Under the pieces are notes generated by a model, which saw only the letters and a program-made list of their open reading frames with translations, was not told the origin of the DNA and searched no databases. Made by a program: the position numbers and the translations under genes. From positions 1 through 5,213 of the forward strand of contig CADEHD010000163.1 in the NCBI GenBank assembly GCA_902827055.1: a stretch of 5,213 nucleotides of DNA. The letters are read 5' to 3'. The stretch's first letter is position 1. The number at the start of each line of letters is the position of its first letter. This DNA comes from an uncultured Chloroflexota bacterium (GTDB taxonomy: Bacteria > Chloroflexota > Dehalococcoidia > UBA2979). Shown piece after piece: positions 1 to 5,213 of this stretch.

Positions 1-378
1 GCCGTCTGGCTTCGGCAGCGGGCCTGCGCCCTCGGCGTGCACGTTCTTGCCGTTGATCTCGACGGACCTGGTGACGCCGTTGTAGAAGCCGTCGTCCTCC
101 GTCCAGAAGCGGAGTCGGCCGCCACTGCGCTCGGTACCTTCGGCGGCGCGAAAGTCGATGACTGCCGCTTCGTCGCCCACGATGCGCCCGAAGGCGACGG
201 CGATCTCGGCGTTGCGCACGCGCTCGCGGAGCCCCTCGACGCGGCCCTTCGCTCGCGCGCCCGCCGTCGGCGTGGCGTCGCTCGGCGTCTGCGCGCTCGC
301 CGAAGACGGCATCGCCACCGCTGCGGTCGCGAGAGTGGCGCCGACGAGTGACAGCGCGACGATCGTGAGTCTCTTCAT
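1..378 (-). CDS. Secreted protein, 5' part only (possible post-COAP-1-like domain)
   Basis: The reading frame is open from the ATG at 378 to the left edge, giving 126 visible residues and no stop; the C-terminus lies outside the window. Residues 1-29 form a classic Sec signal peptide: MKR, then a hydrophobic stretch of about 19 residues, then a small-residue cleavage site (SASA before Q30). The product should therefore be exported. Residues 30-55 are a polar linker. From about 56 the sequence looks like a beta-rich domain (AFGRIVGDE, VIDFRA, GGRLRFW, SVEINGKNVHAEGAG). Its spacing of Gly, hydrophobic strands and the 'INGKNVHAEG' turn recalls small secreted domains of the post-COAP-1 type, but this is a weak resemblance judged by eye. 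The start is supported by AGGAG seven bases upstream. The gene is divergent from the ECF sigma gene and shares a repeat-rich control region with it, so it is a candidate target of that sigma factor (inference). Function is unknown. Confidence 0.8.
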   Translation of the reverse strand, partial: MKRLTIVALSLVGATLATAAVAMPSSASAQTPSDATPTAGARAKGRVEGLRERVRNAEIAVAFGRIVGDEAAVIDFRAAEGTERSGGRLRFWTEDDGFYNGVTRSVEINGKNVHAEGAGPLPKPDG

Positions 379-384
379 CCCGGA

Positions 385-390
385 TCTCCT
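385..390 (-). promoter_or_regulatory. Ribosome binding site of the secreted-protein gene
   Basis: On the minus strand this reads AGGAGA. The AGGAG core is followed by seven bases and then the ATG at 378. It fixes the start of the leftmost gene and supports its reality, since that gene runs off the window edge. Confidence 0.7.
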
Positions 391-504
391 CTGATGCTGC
401 GTGGATGTCCTGGTCCCCCGCCGGCCGATTCGGCTCCTCGGAGGACCCCCTGCTGACCTCGGTTCGCGGCCGACGACTCTGGCAGCGCGGTTGCCTGGGA
501 AGTC

Positions 505-516
505 GCCCACGTGGGC
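505..516. repeat. Perfect 12-bp palindrome GCCCACGTGGGC
   Basis: The sequence GCCCACGTGGGC is identical on both strands with no spacer, centred on CACGTG. It lies about 160 bases upstream of the sigma-factor start and about 130 bases from the divergent start. Its position suggests a dimeric repressor or activator site, but no regulator can be named from sequence. Confidence 0.5.
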
Positions 517-519
517 CTG

Positions 520-600
520 GATGTACGGGTACTGGCGCGACGGATTCGTATGAGGCCGTAGGAGGACGTAGGGGGATTCCTACGGGAGCCCCCGTACATC
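520..600. repeat. Nested and overlapping inverted repeats, possible operator array or structured leader
   Basis: Outer arms GATGTACGGG (520-529) and CCCGTACATC (591-600) are a perfect 10-bp inverted repeat. Inside them, CCGTAGGA (556-563) pairs with TCCTACGG (578-585). Two alternative pairings use the same bases: CGTAGG (567-572) with CCTACG (579-584) across six bases, and TACGGG (581-586) with CCCGTA (591-596) across four bases. GTACGGGTAC (523-532) is itself an inverted repeat of GTAC. One short unit thus recurs in both orientations. This could be several binding sites for a dimeric regulator, for example a NarL/LuxR-type protein, whose sites often contain TAC/GTA half-sites. If transcribed, it could instead be an RNA with mutually exclusive stems. 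I see no known riboswitch consensus. Confidence 0.55.
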
Positions 601-665
601 TCCGCTGGCGCGGGCGACCTACCGAGTGCAAACGTGTCGGCGGAGCGCGCAGGGAGCGCCTCCTC

Positions 666-671
666 GAGAGG
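666..671 (+). promoter_or_regulatory. Ribosome binding site deciding the sigma-factor start
   Basis: GAGAGG lies six bases before the GTG at 678. This placement favours the GTG start over the far upstream in-frame ATG at 405, and it gives a protein of normal ECF length. Confidence 0.55.
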
Positions 672-677
672 CAGCGA

Positions 678-1250
678 GTGAGCGGAACCGCGGACGCGGC
701 CGAGTTCCAGGCGTTGATCGGACGTGCGCGCGCGTACGACCGGGACGCCTTCGGTGAGCTGTACCGCCGCTCGCTGGGCCCCGTGTACCGCTACTGCCGC
801 TCGCGGGTGGACAGCGTGGCGGAGGCCGAGGAGCTGACGCAGGACGTGTTCATGGCGGCGCTGTCCGGCATCGAGAACGTCCGCGCGGAGCGCGAGTCGG
901 CCTGGCTGGCGTGGCTGTTCCAGGTGGCGCGTCATAAGCACGCAGACGCGCTGCGTCGGAGGTACCGCCGCCCGCAGGCGGCGCTCGAGGCGGCTGGCGA
1001 CCCGATCGACGAGGCGCCCCTGCCGCTGGCGACGGTGGTGTCCGCCGACGAGCGTGCGGAAGTGCGCCGGGCGATGGAGCAGCTCACGGACGAGCAGCGC
1101 GAGGTGATCGTCTGCAAGTACGTGCTGGGCTACGACAACGAACGGACGGCTGCTGTGGTGGGGAAGAACGCCAACGCCGTGAACCAGCTGCACCATCGGG
1201 CGGTGGCGCGCCTGCGCCGCCTCCTCGTGGGGGCGGAGGTGGCCCCGTGA
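678..1250 (+). CDS. RNA polymerase ECF-type sigma factor (sigma-70 family)
   Basis: Directs RNA polymerase to a small set of promoters, usually in response to an envelope or external signal. The GTG start gives 190 residues, the usual ECF size. Sigma region 2 spans about residues 25-97: FGELYRRSLGPVYRYCRSRV, then AEELTQDVFMAAL (core-binding helix), then WLAWLFQVARHKHADALRRR (-10 recognition). Region 4 spans about 129-184: RRAMEQLTDEQREVIVCKYV, then a helix-turn-helix around GYDNERTAAVVGKNANAVNQ and the basic helix HHRAVARLRRLL. No sigma region 3 or C-terminal extension is present. The region-4 helix has Asn-Ala-Asn-Ala-Val-Asn where many ECF factors carry a Thr-Val-Lys-Ser type sequence, which may reflect a distinct -35 preference (inference). 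The stop codon overlaps the start of the next gene (GTGA, 1247-1250), which implies translational coupling with a likely regulator. The ECF subgroup cannot be assigned by eye. Confidence 0.93.
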   Translation: MSGTADAAEFQALIGRARAYDRDAFGELYRRSLGPVYRYCRSRVDSVAEAEELTQDVFMAALSGIENVRAERESAWLAWLFQVARHKHADALRRRYRRPQAALEAAGDPIDEAPLPLATVVSADERAEVRRAMEQLTDEQREVIVCKYVLGYDNERTAAVVGKNANAVNQLHHRAVARLRRLLVGAEVAP

Positions 1251-2419
1251 CGACCCCGAACGACCCGCGGTCCGCGGCGCCCTCGGAGGCGACGCCTGGT
1301 GCGACCGGAGACGCGCTCGATCCCCGCGAGGTGCAACTCATGGAGGCCCTGGAGCGCGTGCAGGCGCGTGTTGCCGCGGGCACGACCCTCGACGCCGCGA
1401 TGTCCGACGTGCCCGGCGATCTGCGTGAGGACCTCGAGGCGACCCTCACGATGCTGGACCGCGTACAGACGCAGGCCGCGGAACCTGCTCCGGCGTTCGC
1501 GGCAGCGCTGGAGGCGCGACTCCTGACCGCAGTCGACGAGGCGCGTCGCGACCAGGCGTCGGCGCGCGCGCGGACGCGGTGGTTCCGACTCGGGCTGATG
1601 CGCTTCGCCGCGGTGCTCGGGGCCGTGGTGCTGGCCCTCGGAGGTGGTGGGTTCGCGGCGGTGCAGGCGGCCGAGGCGACGATCCCGGGCGACGCGCTCT
1701 ACCCCGTGAAGGAAGCCGGCGAGACCGTGCGCCTCCTGTTCGCGCGGGGCGACGGCGTCACGCGGCTTCGTGTCGCGCAGCTGCTGCGCCGCCAGACGGA
1801 ACTCGAGGAGGCGGTGCGCCGGGGTGCACCCCCGCGGATCGTGCTGCGTCTCGAGGCGAAGGTGGCCGTCTCCACCAGCGAGCTCGTGCAGGTGGCGCGG
1901 CGATTCGATGCGGCGGGCAACCAGGGCCCGGCCGAAACCTCGCGGGTGGCGGTGATCGGGCTCCACGATCGAATCGACGTACTCGTCGCGGATGAGCCGC
2001 GCCCGGAGGTGGCGCGCCTGCTCCGCCGCATGGCGCTGTTCCTCGAGGGTCGCGAGGCAGAGCTGGAGGCGATCACGGTGAACCGCGAGCGCACCGCGCC
2101 CACGCCTCAACCAACCCCGAGTCCACCGCCTGCGCGCAGCCCTGCCACGGCGGCACCGGGGAGCGCGGTGCCCTCGAGCGGGGCGGTGCCAGCGCCCACG
2201 GGCACGTCGACGCGAGCCCCCGGCGCCGAGACCACCGTGGTGAGCGATGGTCGCTCGTCCTTGCCCTCCGCCGAGCCGACGCGGGAGGCAGCTGACCCCA
2301 CCATCACACCGACCGCGACTCCCCTCGGGACGCGGTCCGCCTCCGTGACCCCAACGACTGCCCCGACTCGCACCGCGACCGCGCGCCCGGAGGCCACGAC
2401 GACGGCCGGCACCCGTTGA
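1247..2419 (+). CDS. DUF5667-like single-pass membrane protein, probable sigma-factor partner
   Basis: A 390-residue protein starting with GTG inside the stop region of the sigma gene. Residues 1-26 are a disordered, Pro/Ala-rich leader. Residues 27-76 form helices with the pattern 'LMEALERVQARVAAGTTLDAAMSDVPGDLREDLEATL', where the Pro-Gly followed by acidic and leucine-rich helix resembles the N-terminal segment common in proteins encoded next to ECF sigma factors. Arg-rich residues 100-114 precede one membrane helix (about 115-142), so the N-terminus should be cytoplasmic by the positive-inside rule. ATIPGDALYPVKEAGETVRL (144-163) matches the hallmark of DUF5667. A helical region follows to about 282. 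Residues 283-390 are a Pro/Thr/Ser/Ala-rich, low-complexity tail, probably outside the membrane. I see no CxxC or HxxxCxxC zinc finger, so it is not a standard ZAS anti-sigma factor. The neighbouring gene and the coupling suggest it restrains or senses for the sigma factor; this is inference. Confidence 0.85.
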   Translation: MTTPNDPRSAAPSEATPGATGDALDPREVQLMEALERVQARVAAGTTLDAAMSDVPGDLREDLEATLTMLDRVQTQAAEPAPAFAAALEARLLTAVDEARRDQASARARTRWFRLGLMRFAAVLGAVVLALGGGGFAAVQAAEATIPGDALYPVKEAGETVRLLFARGDGVTRLRVAQLLRRQTELEEAVRRGAPPRIVLRLEAKVAVSTSELVQVARRFDAAGNQGPAETSRVAVIGLHDRIDVLVADEPRPEVARLLRRMALFLEGREAELEAITVNRERTAPTPQPTPSPPPARSPATAAPGSAVPSSGAVPAPTGTSTRAPGAETTVVSDGRSSLPSAEPTREAADPTITPTATPLGTRSASVTPTTAPTRTATARPEATTTAGTR

Positions 2420-2425
2420 GTCCCG

Positions 2426-2454
2426 TGCGGGCGGATATGGCGAGCTAGCCCGCA
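2426..2454. terminator. Possible bidirectional stem-loop between convergent genes
   Basis: TGCGGGC (2426-2432) and GCCCGCA (2448-2454) are a perfect 7-bp inverted repeat around a 15-base loop. They span the 25-base gap between the DUF5667 gene stop (2417-2419) and the MFS gene stop (2445-2447, minus strand). The position suits a shared terminator. There is no T-run on either side, so a standard intrinsic terminator is not supported. Confidence 0.3.
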
Positions 2455-3797
2455 GTCTCGCCCCGGGGCGTCTCGGGTAGCGGTCGGGCGTACTTCGTCT
2501 CGAGTGGGCGCGGGAGGCGGAGCGCGAGCCCGAAGAGGAGGAAGGACGCCGAGAAGGTGCCGATAAACACGATCAGCGCCCAGTCGTAGGAACCCGTGGC
2601 GTCGAAGATGGCGCCGGTCACGGTGGGACTGAGGATCTGGCCGATCGTCTCGACGACTACGACGGCGCCGAGGATGGTGGCGAAGTGGGTGACACCGAAG
2701 GCCCTCGTGAGGATCAGCGCCTCCATCATCGGACCGCCTGCGGTACCGATGATCCACAGCCCGATGAAGAGCGCGATGGCCGGTGGTGACGTGCTCACCG
2801 AGAGCGTGACCATCGCGCTGATGAGCACGACCGCGAGGGCCATGACCACGGTCTCGAATCGTGCGGCGCGGTCGGCGAGGAGCCCCGCGATGAGCCGCGT
2901 CACCATGCTCGCGCCCGCGGCCAGCGAGACGATCAGCGCCGCAGTCCCTCGGGAGATGCCCACGGACTCGTAGTACGGCACCTGGTGAACCAGCCAACCG
3001 AACATGCCGAAGAAGAACGTCATGAACCCGCAGGCGAGCACCCAGAACAAGGGCGTGCGCAGCGCCTCCTGCATCGTGAGGCCCACCTGCGGAGGCGGCG
3101 CCGCGGCGACCTCGGCGCGCGTGGCCCCATCGGGTTCCAGTCCGACCTCGGCGGGCGAGTTGCGCACCACCCAGAGGCCGATCGGGATGAACGTCAGGGC
3201 GATGACCGCCGCGGCCACCACGAACGACTCGCGCCAGCCGAGGCCATCGACGGCGAGGCGTACGAGCGGCACCACGACGAACCCCCCGAGCGCGAAGCCG
3301 GTGCCCAGGATGCTCGTCGCGATGCCGCGCCGCCGATCGAACCACCGCGAGATCAGGGCCATGAACGGGATGAAGAACATGAGCTGGCGCACCACCGCGT
3401 TGATCGCGGAGTAGACGTACCACTGCCAGAGGCTGCTCGTGGTGGCGAGGAGGAGGTAGGACAGGGCGGTCAGGCTCGCGCCGACCAGGATCGCGGAGCG
3501 GGGGCCGCGCACGTCGACCCAGCGGCCCACGAACGGGCCGGCGACGCCGCTTGCAAGGAGCGCTGCCGAGAATCCGAGGGAGACCTGCGCGCGCGACCAG
3601 CCGAACTGCGCCTCGAGTGGCTCGATGTAAAGCCCAAACGCCCAGAACGAGACCCCGCTCCCGAGCGCCATCGCGCCCACGGACGCGCCGAGCAGCCACC
3701 ATCCATAGAAGATGGACCGCCGACCCGACAGCACCTGGGCGGTCTCGCGGAGCGGGATGCGGATGGTGGCTGCGCTTCCTCGCGTGCCGACGGTCAC
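2445..3797 (-). CDS. MFS transporter, monocarboxylate/oxalate-formate-antiporter-like
   Basis: A 450-residue inner-membrane carrier with the 12 hydrophobic segments expected of the major facilitator superfamily. The first helix is at about 30-55 (FYGWWLLGASVGAMALGSGV), followed by the typical 'GLYIEPLEAQFGWSRAQVS' loop. MFS motif A appears at 91-100 as GRWVDVRGPR. 'SRWFDRRRGIATSILGTGFALGG' (150-172) resembles the helix 4-5 signature of monocarboxylate and oxalate/formate carriers. The central cytoplasmic loop (about 212-250) contains NSPAEVGLEPDG and ends in 'TPLFWVLACGFM', where the second six-helix half begins. Likely substrates are organic anions, but none can be assigned. The start is uncertain: GTG at 3797 has no good Shine-Dalgarno sequence, and GTG at 3734 (residue 22) would remove only a polar leader. 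It lies 63 bases after the crotonase gene on the same strand and may be co-transcribed with it. Confidence 0.9.
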   Translation of the reverse strand: MTVGTRGSAATIRIPLRETAQVLSGRRSIFYGWWLLGASVGAMALGSGVSFWAFGLYIEPLEAQFGWSRAQVSLGFSAALLASGVAGPFVGRWVDVRGPRSAILVGASLTALSYLLLATTSSLWQWYVYSAINAVVRQLMFFIPFMALISRWFDRRRGIATSILGTGFALGGFVVVPLVRLAVDGLGWRESFVVAAAVIALTFIPIGLWVVRNSPAEVGLEPDGATRAEVAAAPPPQVGLTMQEALRTPLFWVLACGFMTFFFGMFGWLVHQVPYYESVGISRGTAALIVSLAAGASMVTRLIAGLLADRAARFETVVMALAVVLISAMVTLSVSTSPPAIALFIGLWIIGTAGGPMMEALILTRAFGVTHFATILGAVVVVETIGQILSPTVTGAIFDATGSYDWALIVFIGTFSASFLLFGLALRLPRPLETKYARPLPETPRGETAG

Positions 3798-3830
3798 TCG
3801 GCGCGGCGGACTCTTTCGCTCAGGTTACAG

Positions 3831-3858
3831 CGCGCGGGAAGCGCGAGGCGGCACCTCG
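3831..3858 (-). terminator. Weak overlapping hairpins after the crotonase gene
   Basis: CGCGC (3831-3835) pairs with GCGCG (3841-3845) across five bases, and CGAGG (3844-3848) pairs with CCTCG (3854-3858) across five bases. The two share bases, so only one forms at a time. They lie directly downstream of the crotonase stop (3861-3863) and before the MFS start. There is no T-tract, so partial attenuation or chance in GC-rich DNA are both possible. Confidence 0.2.
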
Positions 3859-3860
3859 GC

Positions 3861-4691
3861 TCAGTCGCCGGTGTAGATGGGCGCGCGCTTCTCGAGGAAG
3901 GAGCGTCGCGACTCCTCGACGTCGTGTGGCGCAAGCCTCGAGAACTTGAGGCCGGCGCTCTCGTATTTCACGGCCTCGTCGAGGACCGCCTCGACGTTGT
4001 GCTGGAGCACGCGCTTCGCGCTCCGCATGGCGACGGGCGGCCAGCCTGCGATCTGACGCGCGATCTCGAGCGCGGTAGGCAGGAGCTCCGCCGAGGGCAC
4101 ATAGCGATTGACCAGGCCGAGCGCGAACGCTTCTTCTCCCTGCACCACGCGGCTGGTGTAGATGAGGTCTGCCGCGCGCGCGTAGCCCACGATCCGAGGC
4201 AGGAAGAAGCTCATCCCGGAGTCCGGGGAGAGGCTGCGCTCGATGAAGGTGGTCTTCAATCGAGTCAGTTCGCACCCGACGCGAATGTCGCACGCGAGCG
4301 CCAGGCTCATCCCGGCACCGGTGGCGACGCCGTTCACGGCGGCGACGATCGGCTTCGGGAAGCCGTATACCGCCAGCGCCTGGCGCCCGACCCAGCCGTA
4401 CTCGTCGAGCCGCGTGGCGTGTGGTGCGCGCGGAGGGGCCTCGCCCGGCTCGAGCCGCTCGCCCGAGGTCAGGTCCGCCCCCGAGCAGAAGCCCCGCCCC
4501 GCGCCCGTCAACACCACGGCGCGCACGTCGTCGTCCTCGGCCAGCTCCGCGAGGACTGCCCGGGAGTCGTCCTGCAGCCCGCGGTTGAGGGCGTTGAGCT
4601 TCTCCGGACGGTTGAGGGTGACGAGCGCGACGTGCCCCTCGAGGCGCTCGACGGTCAGGTTGGCGTAGGTGGGTCGGGTGGCGTTGGTCAT
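3861..4691 (-). CDS. Enoyl-CoA hydratase/isomerase family protein (crotonase fold, PaaG-like)
   Basis: A cytoplasmic acyl-CoA enzyme of 276 residues, normal for the family. Crotonase landmarks are in order: VALVTLNRPEKLNALN (21-36), the first oxyanion-hole segment GRGFCSGADL (65-74), and the second with the CoA-pocket helix VAAVNGVATGAGMSLALACD (116-135). Then come SPDSGMSFFLPRIVG (155-169) and QGEEAFALGLVNRYV (184-198). In a hand alignment to mitochondrial enoyl-CoA hydratase, the positions of Glu144 and Glu164 hold Ser129 and Phe149, while the SPDSG motif (Asp157) resembles PaaG-type isomerases and relatives. Isomerase or other crotonase chemistry is therefore more likely than classical hydration, but the substrate is unknown. 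The ATG at 4691 is chosen because GAGGGG lies eight bases upstream and the protein then begins just before the family's first beta strand. It sits between a solute-binding protein gene and an MFS gene, consistent with import and CoA-dependent catabolism. Confidence 0.92.
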   Translation of the reverse strand: MTNATRPTYANLTVERLEGHVALVTLNRPEKLNALNRGLQDDSRAVLAELAEDDDVRAVVLTGAGRGFCSGADLTSGERLEPGEAPPRAPHATRLDEYGWVGRQALAVYGFPKPIVAAVNGVATGAGMSLALACDIRVGCELTRLKTTFIERSLSPDSGMSFFLPRIVGYARAADLIYTSRVVQGEEAFALGLVNRYVPSAELLPTALEIARQIAGWPPVAMRSAKRVLQHNVEAVLDEAVKYESAGLKFSRLAPHDVEESRRSFLEKRAPIYTGD

Positions 4692-4699
4692 GGCGGCAT

Positions 4700-4705
4700 C
4701 CCCTC
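4700..4705 (-). promoter_or_regulatory. Ribosome binding site of the crotonase gene
   Basis: On the minus strand this reads GAGGGG, eight bases before the ATG at 4691. It decides against the longer in-frame version beginning at 4847, whose extra residues would overlap the end of the upstream gene and match no crotonase N-terminus. Confidence 0.65.
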
Positions 4706-4744
4706 GTTCGAGGGCGCAGCCTAGCGCAGCTGGCTCGCGCACGT

Positions 4745-4768
4745 GGCGCTTCCGGGAGGGCGCCCCGG
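4745..4768. terminator. GC-rich competing hairpins in the gap after the solute-binding protein gene
   Basis: GGCGC (4745-4749) can pair with GCGCC (4760-4764), and alternatively CCGGG (4752-4756) with CCCGG (4764-4768). Both lie in the 89-base gap between the solute-binding protein stop (4781) and the crotonase start (4691). There is no T-run, so termination is only possible, and GC-rich chance pairing is a fair alternative. Confidence 0.2.
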
Positions 4769-4780
4769 GCCGCGTGCCGC

Positions 4781-5213
4781 CTAGGGGCGCCGCTGCGGCG
4801 CCGTCCGGTCGAGCCACATGGAGGCGATGTTGTGGTTGGCGTAGCACACCCAGCTGTCGAGCAGCCCGTGTGGGCGGTAGTTCACAACCCAGCTATGCCA
4901 CGCCGAGCGCAGATGGGCCTCGGGCCACCAGAAGTCCCAGACCTGGTCGTGGATGATGTTCCAGATCTTGAGCCACGTCGCCTTGCGGGCATCGAGCCCT
5001 GATTCGCGACGCTGCTGGTCGAGGAGCCGGTCGAGTTCGTCGTTGCCTTTCGAGCCGTAGTTGAGGCCGCCCTTGGTGTGGTACCAGGGGTAAATCCACT
5101 GGTCGACGGAGTTGCCCGGGGGGCCCCAGACGATGCCGGTGGTCTCCTGGAAGCTCTTGTCCGAAAGGGCTGCGACCTGCGTCGCCGCATCGATCTGGCG
5201 CAGCTCGACCTTT
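4781..5213 (-). CDS. ABC transporter substrate-binding protein, family 5 (oligopeptide type), C-terminal part
   Basis: The frame is open from the right edge (first full codon 5212-5210) to a TAG at 4781-4783, giving the last 143 residues; the N-terminus and any lipoprotein signal lie outside the window. 'VELRQIDAATQVAAL' near the left end, a 'TTGIVWGPPGN' strand and turn, 'GLNYGSKGNDELDRLLDQQR' (about 49-68) and 'DARKATWLKIWNIIHDQVWDFWWPEA' match the C-terminal lobe of SBP_bac_5 proteins. In these, an 'N..G..N.E.D.LL..ar.e.d...R......i..i......' pattern precedes the end. These proteins bind peptides, nickel, sugars or other small solutes outside the membrane and deliver them to an ABC permease. 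The tail is unusually rich in Trp (WLKIWN, VWDFWWP, WHSW, DSW), perhaps reflecting an aromatic-lined pocket (inference). Permease genes are not visible downstream, so they may lie beyond the right edge or be absent. Confidence 0.87.
   Translation of the reverse strand, partial: KVELRQIDAATQVAALSDKSFQETTGIVWGPPGNSVDQWIYPWYHTKGGLNYGSKGNDELDRLLDQQRRESGLDARKATWLKIWNIIHDQVWDFWWPEAHLRSAWHSWVVNYRPHGLLDSWVCYANHNIASMWLDRTAPQRRP

Larger units (their letters stand above)
379..677. promoter_or_regulatory. Divergent intergenic control region rich in inverted repeats
   Basis: These 299 bases separate two divergent start codons, so both promoters should lie here. I could not place a convincing -35/-10 pair for either gene. 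What is visible is clustered symmetry. Two small adjacent hairpins lie at 424-434 (GCCGA/TCGGC) and 435-445 (TCCTC/GAGGA). A perfect 12-bp palindrome lies at 505-516. A nested set of repeats lies at 520-600. Single related half-sites are CGTATG at 547-552 and CCTACCG at 618-624. An ATG at 405 is in frame with the sigma gene, but the 91 codons it would add do not resemble any sigma-factor N-terminus and run across the repeats, so I treat the stretch as noncoding. Confidence 0.6.

Noticed and set aside
37..394. Plus-strand open frames of 104 and 78 codons at the left end
   Set aside because: They are antisense to the secreted-protein gene, which has a textbook signal peptide and ribosome binding site.
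405..677. N-terminal extension of the sigma factor from the ATG at 405
   Set aside because: The 91 extra residues resemble no sigma-factor region and cross the inverted repeats. The GTG at 678 has a ribosome binding site and gives normal ECF length.
375..1196. A 273-codon minus-strand open frame opposite the sigma gene
   Set aside because: It is antisense to a clear ECF sigma factor, with an Arg/His/Leu-rich product and no recognisable domain. It also covers the control region.
1130..2110. A 326-codon minus-strand open frame opposite the DUF5667 gene
   Set aside because: It has shadow-frame composition, rich in Arg and His, with no signal, membrane or domain features. The plus-strand protein has a clear membrane helix and DUF5667 hallmark.
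2107..3702. A 531-codon minus-strand open frame overlapping the MFS gene and the DUF5667 gene tail
   Set aside because: It is in a different frame from the clear 12-TM protein. Its product is Arg/Gly/His-rich with no domain, and it runs through two convergent genes.
2985..4724. A 579-codon plus-strand open frame opposite the MFS and crotonase genes
   Set aside because: It runs antisense across two well-recognised genes and the gap between them. Its product is a low-complexity mix of Arg, Glu, His, Ala and Gly, as expected from the opposite strand of GC-rich coding DNA.
4714..4730. Short direct repeat of GCGCAGC in the gap before the crotonase gene
   Set aside because: Two 7-base copies ten bases apart in very GC-rich DNA are readily explained by chance.
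4692..4847. Extended crotonase N-terminus from 4847
   Set aside because: It would overlap the C-terminal coding region of the solute-binding protein, and the ATG at 4691 has a good ribosome binding site and family-typical length.

Overview
The window is very GC-rich, and third codon positions are almost always G or C. It holds five protein-coding genes and no RNA genes, mobile elements or CRISPR array that I can see. An ECF sigma factor paired with a DUF5667-like membrane protein, together with an oligopeptide-type substrate-binding protein, a crotonase and an MFS carrier, suggests a Chloroflexota bacterium. A high-GC actinobacterium is the main alternative. This placement is inference from gene content only.

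Left half, a regulatory locus. A secreted-protein gene (minus strand, 378 down to the left edge, cut by the window) points away from an ECF sigma-factor gene (plus strand, 678-1250). The 299-base divergent region between them is dense in inverted repeats: a 12-bp perfect palindrome, a 10-bp perfect inverted repeat, and nested and overlapping shorter ones built from the unit CGTAGG/CCTACG or TACGGG/CCCGTA. The sigma gene overlaps the next gene by 4 bases (GTGA). That gene encodes a 390-residue single-pass membrane protein with a DUF5667-like segment and a long Pro/Thr/Ala-rich tail, probably the partner or controller of the sigma factor. The simplest reading is a signal-responsive sigma/membrane-partner pair that may also control the divergent secreted protein.

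Right half, a transport and acyl-CoA metabolism cluster on the minus strand. In transcription order it runs: the C-terminal end of a family-5 extracellular solute-binding protein (entering from the right edge, stop at 4781), a PaaG-like enoyl-CoA hydratase/isomerase (4691 to 3861), and a 12-TM MFS carrier of the monocarboxylate/oxalate-formate type (3797 to 2445). Gaps are 89 and 63 bases. All three could belong to one uptake and catabolism unit for an organic acid or CoA-activated compound, but the substrate cannot be read from sequence. The MFS gene meets the DUF5667 gene tail to tail with only 25 bases between stop codons, and a stem-loop spans the junction.

The most interesting parts are the repeat-rich divergent control region and the membrane partner, which lacks an obvious zinc finger and carries a mucin-like tail. 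I see no clear evidence for a wholly new system.
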